Of a DNA stretch of 6,152 bases, positions 1 through 5,468 are shown piece by piece; the stretch's first letter is position 1, and every line of letters starts with the position of its first letter. The stretch covers positions 1 to 6,152 of the forward strand of contig JAMFRX010000011.1 in NCBI GenBank assembly GCA_026224995.1, given 5' to 3'. Source of the DNA: Puia dinghuensis (GTDB taxonomy: Bacteria; Bacteroidota; Bacteroidia; Chitinophagales; Chitinophagaceae). Below the pieces are notes generated by a model. It saw only the letters and a list, made by a program, of their open reading frames with translations, ran no database searches and was not told the DNA's origin. Position numbers and translations under genes: made by a program.

Positions 1-40
1 CACCCATATCGCAATTGAGGTCGATGGCCCCACTCAGCAT
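1..40 (-). CDS. pxpA: 5-oxoprolinase subunit A (LamB/YcsF family), N-terminal fragment
   Basis: Only the first 13 codons plus one base lie in the window; the gene runs off the left edge. Reading leftward from the ATG at 40-38 gives MLSGAIDLNCDMG, and the next base is G, compatible with the E that usually follows. The IDLNCDMGE-type opening is the N-terminal signature of the LamB/YcsF family. PxpA is known as the subunit that, with PxpB and PxpC, forms the ATP-dependent prokaryotic 5-oxoprolinase, a cytoplasmic enzyme converting 5-oxoproline to L-glutamate. The start codon lies inside the end of pxpC (ATGCTGA, 7-base overlap), which suggests translational coupling. The gene order pxpB-pxpC-pxpA supports the call. 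The fragment is short, but motif and context agree. Confidence 0.85.
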   Translation of the reverse strand, partial: MLSGAIDLNCDMG

Positions 41-1026
41 ACCATCTCGTTTAGGTGATCCCTACAGGATCGCTGTAGGATATGGAGCTCTTTCTGGCGG
101 GAGAACAGCATCTGTTCGGCAGCCGCGAGATCCATGAGCTTGAACTGGATGGCATCGGAAGGCCGCAGCTGTGCTAGCTTCGGCAGGTGGGCGGAGACGA
201 CATGGGCGATCCGTGGATAGCCGCCCGTGGTCTGGTGGTCCGCCATCAGCACGATCAGCCGGCCGCCGGGAAGCAGCTGCACCGTGCCGAAGCTCATCGC
301 CGAAGACACCAGCTCTATGGGCTTCTCCAGGATGAGCGGGGCGCCGCTCAGGTGATAGCCCATACGGTCGGAAGAAGGATGGATGATATAGTTGTTCTCC
401 AGGAACGCCTTCCTTCCCGCATCGGATAATAAAGGCCATTCGTGACCCGGTATGAACCCCACCTCGTGCGGATACTGATAGATCTTTTCCGTATTGACCC
501 GCCAGGGTAGCGCCTCGAAGTTGTTCTCTTCTTTTAGCAGCCCGGCGAAATAGATATGGCTTTCATTGAAGGCCAGCTCGTCGCCTTTCTTCAGCGGCAT
601 CCCGTCCCAGCCGCCCGCGCCGGCCTTCAGGCTCGTGCTGTAGCTGTTCAGCCATTTCTGCAGACAATACCCGCCGTGGACGCTCAGGTAGCACCTGCCG
701 CCCTGAACGAGCGAAGGGAAATGCAGTACTGTATTCTTCCGCACGACCACGGGCTGCCAGCGGGGGATGACCTCATCATTGACTGTCGGGGAGAAATCGG
801 CGCCGGTGATGGCGATCAGCGTATTTTGTTCGAAGAGGATCTGGGGACCGGGGAAATGGATCTCGATGACCGCTTCATGCTTGTCATTACCCACCAGCAG
901 GTTGGCCACCTGGGCCGCATAGCCATCCATCGCTCCGCCGGGGTTGACACCCCAGTTACCGAAACCATGCCTGCCCATATCCTGTATCGTGTCGAGCAAG
1001 CCGGGCTTAATAATGGAGAAAGCCAT
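34..1026 (-). CDS. pxpC: 5-oxoprolinase subunit C (biotin-dependent carboxyltransferase-like, KipA/AHS2 family)
   Basis: This 330-residue protein has normal family length and starts at ATG 1026-1024. Conserved family blocks appear in order: PGLLDTIQDMGRHG (residues 8-21), GGAMD (30-34) and VGNDKHEAVIEI (45-56). They continue with IAITGADFSP (71-80), GGRCYLSVHGGY (109-120), SSDRMGYHLSG (218-228), the GTVQLLPGG segment (247-255) and DHQTTGGYPRIAHV (263-276). In known systems PxpC acts with PxpB and PxpA as cytoplasmic 5-oxoprolinase (5-oxoproline + ATP + water to glutamate + ADP + phosphate). The same family includes Bacillus KipA and the urea-amidolyase carboxyltransferase half, but no biotin carboxylase or carrier gene is visible here. 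It lies downstream of pxpB and overlaps the start of pxpA. The segment ELVSSAMSFGT (238-248) replaces the SEG-type motif common in other phyla and may be a lineage variant. No strong Shine-Dalgarno sequence precedes the start. Confidence 0.92.
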   Translation of the reverse strand: MAFSIIKPGLLDTIQDMGRHGFGNWGVNPGGAMDGYAAQVANLLVGNDKHEAVIEIHFPGPQILFEQNTLIAITGADFSPTVNDEVIPRWQPVVVRKNTVLHFPSLVQGGRCYLSVHGGYCLQKWLNSYSTSLKAGAGGWDGMPLKKGDELAFNESHIYFAGLLKEENNFEALPWRVNTEKIYQYPHEVGFIPGHEWPLLSDAGRKAFLENNYIIHPSSDRMGYHLSGAPLILEKPIELVSSAMSFGTVQLLPGGRLIVLMADHQTTGGYPRIAHVVSAHLPKLAQLRPSDAIQFKLMDLAAAEQMLFSRQKELHILQRSCRDHLNEMVC

Positions 1027-1152
1027 AATTAAAATAGGTTGAAGTGGTGGAGCTTCTCAGGGGATGTGCAACTAAACGGTTTAAAAGGGGTGGATATACG
1101 TAAGCTACTAATTTAAGGAATTAACAGCATCACTGATTATTTAAAAGGCATA
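1027..1152. other. 126-base AT-rich gap between pxpB and pxpC
   Basis: This non-coding stretch separates two genes that are usually nearly contiguous. On the minus strand it contains no open frame longer than a few codons, no clear TAnnTTTG promoter box and no GC hairpin with a T-run. The segment CCTTTTAAA occurs twice on the minus strand, about 60 bases apart. I see no supportable regulatory element. The two genes may still be one transcript. Confidence 0.5.
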
Positions 1153-1914
1153 CTATGCAGGACGCCCGGTTAGATCCCGAAACTCTACCTGCGAAACGGG
1201 GTAGAATTGAACCCGGTCGCCCGACTGCAGCCGGACAGGCGGATCAAGCCGGGGGTCGAAAAGCTTCACCGGTGTGCGGCCTATGATCTGCCAGCCGCCC
1301 GGACTAGTCAGCGGATAGATGCCTGTCTGCAGCCCGGCAATGCCGACCCCCCCGGCAACCACATTCACGGGCAGCTGTTTGCGGGGTAGCTCCAGCTGCG
1401 GGTCTACTGTTCCCATATACGAAAACCCCGGCAGGAAGCCGACCATATATACCCGGTAGGTCTTGGCGCAATGGATGTTGATGATGGCTTCCGTCGATAG
1501 CCCCTTATGCCTGGCAACCCACTGCATATCAGGAGCATATTCGCCTTCATAGCATACGGGGATCCGAAAGGTATGACCTTCGACTATCGGCCCCGCCGCA
1601 ATACGCCCGCTCGTCGCCGTCCAGGCCTCGTTCAGCAGCCCCTCCACCCATTGCCCCACCCCGCAGCTGCCATTCACGCCACTGGCCTGGACGATGGGAG
1701 GATCGAAGAACACGGACACCGAGCTATACGCCCCTATTATATCCAGTATCCCGGGAGAACGGTGCGCCTGCAGCCAGTCGTGAAGGGCCAATGCCCGTAT
1801 ATTTAGCTGTTCGTCAATGCAATTGCCCAGGTCGATGGTAACGGCAGAATCGCCAAGCGGGAATATCGAATAAGAAGATAAAGGGTCTGCCACGGGATGG
1901 TAATTGAGCAACAA
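1153..1914 (-). CDS. pxpB: 5-oxoprolinase subunit B (KipI/AHS1 allophanate hydrolase-like family)
   Basis: This protein of up to 253 residues has typical AHS1/KipI length. Family landmarks are FPLGDSAVTIDLG (residues 18-30), IPVCYEGEYAPD (118-129), VYMVGFLPGFSYMG (155-168), and GIAGLQTGIYP followed by SPGGWQIIGRTP (191-215). It is the expected partner of PxpC in ATP-dependent 5-oxoprolinase and is the first gene of the pxpB-pxpC-pxpA cluster. The start is uncertain. No ATG is available, and an in-frame TAG lies upstream at 1942-1944. The frame opens at TTG (1914-1912), preceded by an AAAAAGG stretch. A GTG at 1893-1891 is an alternative that would begin MADPLSSYSIFPLGDSA, closer to family N-termini. 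The stretch PRKQLPVNVVAGGVG (177-191) differs from the usual PR..PR...PAGSVG pattern. An imperfect palindrome lies 14 bases upstream of the TTG. Confidence 0.9.
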   Translation of the reverse strand: MLLNYHPVADPLSSYSIFPLGDSAVTIDLGNCIDEQLNIRALALHDWLQAHRSPGILDIIGAYSSVSVFFDPPIVQASGVNGSCGVGQWVEGLLNEAWTATSGRIAAGPIVEGHTFRIPVCYEGEYAPDMQWVARHKGLSTEAIINIHCAKTYRVYMVGFLPGFSYMGTVDPQLELPRKQLPVNVVAGGVGIAGLQTGIYPLTSPGGWQIIGRTPVKLFDPRLDPPVRLQSGDRVQFYPVSQVEFRDLTGRPA

Positions 1915-1927
1915 TTTAGGCCTTTTT

Positions 1928-1952
1928 GAACAATAGGGTCCCTACCCTGTTC
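1928..1952. repeat. Imperfect inverted repeat in the pxpB-topA divergent region, possible operator
   Basis: This is a 25-base imperfect palindrome with outer arms GAACA (1928-1932) and TGTTC (1948-1952), which match perfectly. Inner arms AGGGT (1935-1939) and ACCCT (1944-1948) flank a CCCT loop, offset from the outer pairing. It lies 14 bases upstream of the presumed TTG start of pxpB, so it would fall in the pxpB promoter or leader. It could bind a regulator of the 5-oxoprolinase genes or form a leader hairpin. Function is inference; no known operator is recognised. Confidence 0.35.
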
Positions 1953-2034
1953 ATAAATCTATAACTTCCCGCTCATGTAAACTTTTAACCATTTGATATT
2001 CAATAATTAAGAAAGGGTCTATCCGCGATCAGGG

Positions 2035-2061
2035 CAGCCGTTCGCACCCGGCTGATTTTTT
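2035..2061 (+). terminator. Terminator-like hairpin in the topA leader (possible attenuator)
   Basis: CAGCCG (2035-2040) and CGGCTG (2049-2054) form a perfect 6-bp GC-rich stem with an 8-base loop, followed by A and six T (2056-2061). This is the form of an intrinsic terminator on the plus strand. It ends 33 bases before the topA ATG. The only plus-strand transcript that could be ending here is one started in the same 180-base intergenic region, so the hairpin would act as a topA leader attenuator or end a short RNA. An alternative pairing, ATCAG upstream with CTGAT at 2052-2056, overlaps the stem. The structure is seen in sequence; the function is inferred. Confidence 0.45.
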
Positions 2062-2094
2062 AATGTGGAGGTTATACTGTAAACTTGCAAGCAA

Positions 2095-4440
2095 ATGGCT
2101 AAGAACTTATTAATAGTGGAGTCTCCGGCGAAAGCCAAGACCATTGAAAAGATCCTGGGCGAGGACTTCGAGGTAAAAAGCTGTTACGGACATATCCGCG
2201 ATCTGGAAAAAGGGGACATGGGTATCGACATCAAGAACAACTACAAGCCAAGGTATATCGTTCCGGAAGATAAAGAAAAGGTTGTCAAAGAGTTAAAATC
2301 CAGCGCCAAGAAATCGGGCGAAGTATGGCTCGCGACTGACGAGGACCGCGAAGGGGAAGCCATTTCCTGGCACCTATGCGAAGTGCTTGGCCTCGACCCC
2401 GCCACTACCAAACGCATCGTCTTCCACGAGATCACCAAACCCGCCATCCAGTCGGCCGTCAGCAAGCCCCGCCTGGTCGATATGAACCTCGTCAACGCCC
2501 AGCAGGCCCGCCGCGTGCTCGACCGCATCGTGGGCTTCGAGCTCAGTCCCGTGCTCTGGCGTAAGATGAGCATGAAGAACAATTTGAGCGCAGGTCGGGT
2601 ACAGAGCGTCGCCGTACGGATCATCGCCGAACGCGAGCGTGAGATCAACGCCTTCACCGCCATAAGCTCCTTTAAGATAGAGGCATTCTTCACCGCCAAA
2701 GACGTCAGCGGCAAGACCGTTACCTTCAGCGCAGAAGGAAAGAAGCAGGCCACCGCCGAGAATGCCGAGGTCTTCCTCCAAAGCTGTGTCGGCGCCGACT
2801 ATACGGTCACGGACATCCAGGTCAAGCCCGGCAAGAAAACACCTGCGGCCCCCTTTACCACTTCCACCCTCCAGCAGGAAGCCAGCAGGAAATTAGGCTA
2901 TGGCGTCAGCCGCACCATGGTGCTGGCCCAGAAGCTATACGAAAGCGGTAAGATCACGTATATGCGTACCGACAGCGTCAACCTCAGCGAGCTCGCCATG
3001 GATGCCGCCGCCAGCCAGATCACCAGCCAGTACGGCAAAAAATACCACCAGCCCCGGAAGTTCAAGAACAAGAACGAGTCCGCCCAGGAAGCGCACGAAG
3101 CCATTCGCCCCACCTATATGGATGCGATGACGGTCGACGATGCCGACTGCCGCCGCCTCTATGAGCTCATCTGGAAACGGACCATGGCCAGCCAGATGGC
3201 CGACGCCGAGCTGGAGAAGACCATCGCCAAGATCCAGGTCTCCACGAATAAAGAAGAGCTCACCGCCAGCGGCGAGGTCTTGAAGTTCGACGGTTTCCTG
3301 AAAGTATACAATGAAGACCGCGACGAAGAGGAAAGCACGGAAGAAGAAGGACAGGAAGGAATGCTGCCGCCGCTCGCCGTGAGACAGCAGCTGCCCCTTA
3401 CGGAAATGAAGGCCACCGAACGCTTCTCCCGCGCCCTGCCCCGTTATACGGAAGCCAGCCTCGTCAAGAAGCTGGAAGAGCTGGGCATCGGCCGCCCTTC
3501 CACCTACGCACCCACGATCTCTACCATCCTGAAAAGAGGCTATGTCGAAAAACGAGACAAGGAAGGCGTGAAGCGCGACTTCCGCATCCTCCTGCTCAAG
3601 AAGGATCGCATCGAAAAGATCACGGAACAGGAGAACACCGGCGCGGAAAAGTCCAAATTATTCCCCACCGACCTCGGTCTGGTGGTGACAGACTTCCTCA
3701 AACAGCACTTCGACGATATCATGGACTACCATTTCACGGCCCGGATAGAAGAAGAATTTGACGAGGTGGCCGCTGGCAAAATGGTGTGGAGTAAGATGAT
3801 CGATGATTTCTACAACCCTTTCAAAAAAGACGTCGACAATACCATCGAGAACGCCGAACGCATCAAAGGCGAAAGAGAGCTTGGCATCGATGCACAAAGC
3901 GGTAAAAAGGTCGTCGCCCGCATGGGCCGTTATGGCCCCATGGTTCAGATCGGCGACGTCAGCGACGAAGAGAAGCCGCGTTTTGCAAAGCTCAAGAATA
4001 CCCAAAGCATCGAGACCATCAGCTACGACGAAGCGATGGAGCTCTTCCGCCTGCCCCGAAATCTCGGCATTTTCGAGGAGAAAGATATAACTGTCAACAT
4101 AGGCCGCTTTGGTCCCTATATCGCCCACGACAGCAAATTCTACTCGCTGGGTAAAGAGTTCGATCCGTATACCATCAGCTTCGAACTGGCCCAGCCCATG
4201 GTGGTAGAAAAAAGAGCCGCGAAGGAACAGCGCACCATCAAGATCTTCGAAAAAGAAAAGATACAGCTGCTGCGTGGCCCCTATGGCCCCTACATAAAGC
4301 AGGGATTACGCAATTATAAATTGCCGAAGGAGAAGCAGGAGACTGCAGCCGATCTTACCCTGGAAGAGGTCAAAGCCATCATCGAAGATGTCAAGGCCAA
4401 CCCGCCGAAAAGGGTTCCGCGCAAGAAAAAAGGAAATTAG
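2095..4440 (+). CDS. topA: DNA topoisomerase I (type IA, omega protein)
   Basis: This complete 781-residue type IA topoisomerase relaxes negatively supercoiled DNA by transient single-strand cleavage through a 5'-phosphotyrosine, with Mg2+ held by the Toprim domain. The N-terminus MAKNLLIVESPAKAKTIEKI is the Toprim opening (Glu9). The acidic motif DEDREGE (82-88) supplies D82, D84 and E86. SAGRVQSVAVRII (165-177), the active-site segment ITYMRTDS with Tyr289, HEAIRPT (334-340) and GIGRPSTYA (464-472) are intact. A glutamate-rich insertion lies at about 408-423. The C-terminus has no cysteines, hence no zinc fingers. It carries three GxxGPY/M-type repeats (GRYGPMVQ at 611-618, GRFGPYIA at 670-677, RGPYGPYIKQG at 727-737) and ends in a basic tail, PKRVPRKKKGN. 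The ATG is fixed by the family N-terminus and by an in-frame TAA at 2080-2082. GGAGG at 2067-2071 is too far upstream to serve as its ribosome binding site. Confidence 0.98.
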   Translation: MAKNLLIVESPAKAKTIEKILGEDFEVKSCYGHIRDLEKGDMGIDIKNNYKPRYIVPEDKEKVVKELKSSAKKSGEVWLATDEDREGEAISWHLCEVLGLDPATTKRIVFHEITKPAIQSAVSKPRLVDMNLVNAQQARRVLDRIVGFELSPVLWRKMSMKNNLSAGRVQSVAVRIIAEREREINAFTAISSFKIEAFFTAKDVSGKTVTFSAEGKKQATAENAEVFLQSCVGADYTVTDIQVKPGKKTPAAPFTTSTLQQEASRKLGYGVSRTMVLAQKLYESGKITYMRTDSVNLSELAMDAAASQITSQYGKKYHQPRKFKNKNESAQEAHEAIRPTYMDAMTVDDADCRRLYELIWKRTMASQMADAELEKTIAKIQVSTNKEELTASGEVLKFDGFLKVYNEDRDEEESTEEEGQEGMLPPLAVRQQLPLTEMKATERFSRALPRYTEASLVKKLEELGIGRPSTYAPTISTILKRGYVEKRDKEGVKRDFRILLLKKDRIEKITEQENTGAEKSKLFPTDLGLVVTDFLKQHFDDIMDYHFTARIEEEFDEVAAGKMVWSKMIDDFYNPFKKDVDNTIENAERIKGERELGIDAQSGKKVVARMGRYGPMVQIGDVSDEEKPRFAKLKNTQSIETISYDEAMELFRLPRNLGIFEEKDITVNIGRFGPYIAHDSKFYSLGKEFDPYTISFELAQPMVVEKRAAKEQRTIKIFEKEKIQLLRGPYGPYIKQGLRNYKLPKEKQETAADLTLEEVKAIIEDVKANPPKRVPRKKKGN

Positions 4441-4528
4441 GAGTCCCTTTTGGCACGCAATTTAATGAACATTTAGGGCGTTAGTGTGGATAAGAATCCT
4501 ATTATACTCTTATAAACTTCGCCGATCT

Positions 4529-4536
4529 TACCTTTG
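4529..4536 (+). promoter_or_regulatory. Bacteroidota-type -7 promoter box for the transglutaminase-like gene
   Basis: TACCTTTG matches the Bacteroidota housekeeping -7 consensus TAnnTTTG exactly. It sits in an otherwise featureless 119-base intergenic stretch (4441-4559) after topA. Transcription starting a few bases downstream would give a leader of roughly 15-20 bases before the ATG at 4560. No good TTG or TTTG -33 element is seen at the usual 19-21 base spacing, so the call rests on the -7 box and position. It suggests that the gene is transcribed apart from topA. Confidence 0.55.
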
Positions 4537-4559
4537 TATCGGCTAAGACCCGAAAAACC

Positions 4560-5024
4560 ATGCAGGAAAATAGAGAAATACAAGCACTATTCCATCTGAT
4601 CGACGACCCCGACCTGGAAGTCTTCGACTCCGTTAGCAGCCGCATCGTGAGCTATGGCAGAGGCATTATCCCAAATCTGGAAGACCTGTGGGAGAACACC
4701 ATCAGCGGCGACGTGCAGGAACGTATAGAGCTGCTGATCCACAAGCTGCATTACCACGATCTTACGGAAGACTTTACTCACTGGAAGAGCAGCAGCTACC
4801 AGGATCTCCTGACAGCCTCCCTGCTGGTGGCCAAGTTTCAGTATCCCGAGCTGGTCACTACACCCGTGCTGCAGGAAGTGGAAAAGCTTCGCCGCAACAT
4901 CTGGCTGGAGCTGAACAGCTACCTCACGCCGCTGGAGCAGGTGCATGTCGTCACCAGCATCCTGTACAACTATTACGGCCTCAAGGGAACGGAAGAGCCT
5001 ATCAGCACCCCGAAGAGTTCATGA
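4560..5024 (+). CDS. Transglutaminase-like (SirB1-type) family protein, N-terminal part, frameshifted
   Basis: This 154-codon frame starts at ATG 4560, about 24 bases after a TAnnTTTG box. Its sequence is predicted to be helical and resembles the N-terminal region of the transglutaminase-like (Transglut_core2/SirB1) proteins found in Bacteroidota. Family-like segments include IDDPDLEVFDSVSSRIVSYG (14-33), ERIELLIHKLH (54-64), LLVAKFQYPEL (88-98), and WLELNSYLTPLEQ (115-127) followed by ILYNYYGLKGTE (134-145). No signal peptide or membrane segment is seen, so it is probably cytoplasmic. From Glu145 on, the last nine residues (EPISTPKSS) are out-of-frame sequence. The real continuation, AYQHPEEF and onward, is in the -1 frame. 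A single missing base near 4992-4999 would restore a protein of about 290 residues. The biochemical role of the family is not well defined. Confidence 0.72.
   Translation: MQENREIQALFHLIDDPDLEVFDSVSSRIVSYGRGIIPNLEDLWENTISGDVQERIELLIHKLHYHDLTEDFTHWKSSSYQDLLTASLLVAKFQYPELVTTPVLQEVEKLRRNIWLELNSYLTPLEQVHVVTSILYNYYGLKGTEEPISTPKSS
4992..5024 (+). other. Frameshift junction with ATGA stop/start overlap
   Basis: Upstream of about 4994 the conserved protein is read in the frame of ATG 4560 (YYGLKGTE). Downstream of about 4997 it continues one frame back (AYQHPEEFMINK). The first frame terminates at TGA 5022-5024, which overlaps an ATG at 5021-5023 in the second frame. No canonical X_XXY_YYZ slippery heptamer is present between 4983 and 5022. 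The simplest reading is a one-base deletion, either real or a sequence error. Termination-reinitiation at ATGA could still let both halves be made. Confidence 0.75.
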
Positions 5025-5431
5025 TCAACAAGCTCGTCGAAACGAAACGGGGAAACTCCATTACCAACGGCATCCTTTACCTGCTGCTCAGCGAGCTGCT
5101 GGACATTCCGGTAAAGGCGATCAATATCCCTCGCCAGTTTGTCCTGGCCTATATCAAACCCTACTACGACGAGAACCCCGAGAAGCTGAGCCCCATGCAG
5201 CGCATCGAGTTCTTTATCGACCCGACCAGCGGACAGGTCTTCACCCATAAAGACGTGGAGAGCTATTTCAAGCGCATCTCCGTTCCGCCCGTCGCTTCTT
5301 ACTTCAAGCCACTCTCCCACTACCGCATCATCCAAACGGCCCTGGAGGAATTCAGCAAATGCTTCGACGACGAACGAAATGCCTACAAGCAAAAAGAGCT
5401 GCTCGACCTCGCAAAGCTGCTTAACGAATAA
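5021..5431 (+). CDS. Transglutaminase-like (SirB1-type) family protein, C-terminal part, frameshifted
   Basis: This is the remainder of the gene begun at 4560, in the -1 frame. An ATG at 5021 overlaps the TGA of the upstream part and would give a 136-residue product. The same frame is open further upstream, but before about 4997 it is not the conserved protein. The core segment INKLVETKRGNSITNGILYL (2-20 region) corresponds to the family's 'vLetRkGiPiSlalLYl' block. It is followed by LLDIPVKAINIPRQFVLAY (26-44), FFIDPTSGQVFTHKDVESYF (64-83) and a C-terminal helix containing CFDDERN (114-120). In many SirB1-like proteins the equivalent of PRQF reads PGHF. Here the His is Gln, and no Cys is seen at the core helix start, so a classical transglutaminase triad is not evident. 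The frame stops at TAA 5429-5431, just before a strong terminator. Confidence 0.7.
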   Translation: MINKLVETKRGNSITNGILYLLLSELLDIPVKAINIPRQFVLAYIKPYYDENPEKLSPMQRIEFFIDPTSGQVFTHKDVESYFKRISVPPVASYFKPLSHYRIIQTALEEFSKCFDDERNAYKQKELLDLAKLLNE

Positions 5432-5434
5432 AAG

Positions 5435-5463
5435 AAAAACCCACCAGGCGGTGGGTTTTTTTT
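5435..5463 (+). terminator. Intrinsic terminator, probably bidirectional
   Basis: The stem CCCACC (5440-5445) / GGTGGG (5450-5455) has a 4-base AGGC loop. It is extended by A5/T5 pairing (5435-5439 with 5456-5460) to 11 bp and followed by a run of eight T (5456-5463). It begins 4 bases after the stop of the transglutaminase-like gene. The A-rich left arm gives a T-rich tract on the other strand, so it can also terminate the convergent oxidoreductase gene, whose stop lies only a few bases to the right. Confidence 0.93.
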
Positions 5464-5468
5464 ATCGT

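Noticed and set aside
556..1032. 158-codon plus-strand open frame opposite pxpC
   Set aside because: It is an antisense shadow of a clearly recognised gene in GC-rich DNA, with low-complexity protein character and no family resemblance.
1954..1982. Candidate minus-strand promoter for pxpB (TAGATTTA with GTTTAC upstream)
   Set aside because: The -7-like box has a mismatch to TAnnTTTG, and the spacing to the upstream element is only 15 bases. It is too weak to annotate.
2080..2087. TAAACTTG just before topA as a promoter -7 box
   Set aside because: It has one mismatch to the consensus and would give an almost leaderless topA transcript, with no supporting -33 element.
3658..4128. 156-codon minus-strand open frame opposite topA (and similar frames at 2241-2753 and 2374-2781)
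   Set aside because: These lie opposite conserved topA coding sequence and have no recognisable domains or start signals. They are shadows of topA codon bias.
4428..4452. Possible terminator after topA (AAAAGG / CCTTTT pairing around the stop codon)
   Set aside because: The stem is short and AT-rich with a large loop, and half of it lies in the coding sequence. It is not a convincing intrinsic terminator.
4983..5000. Programmed -1 frameshift site in the transglutaminase-like gene
   Set aside because: No X_XXY_YYZ slippery heptamer in the correct phase and no obvious strong downstream hairpin were seen. A one-base deletion or sequence error explains it more simply.
4688..5020. The upstream part of the long frame ending at 5431, read as a real N-terminus from ATG 4688
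   Set aside because: Before about 4997 this frame is out of register with the conserved N-terminal region in the 4560 frame. Only the part from about 4997 onward matches the family.
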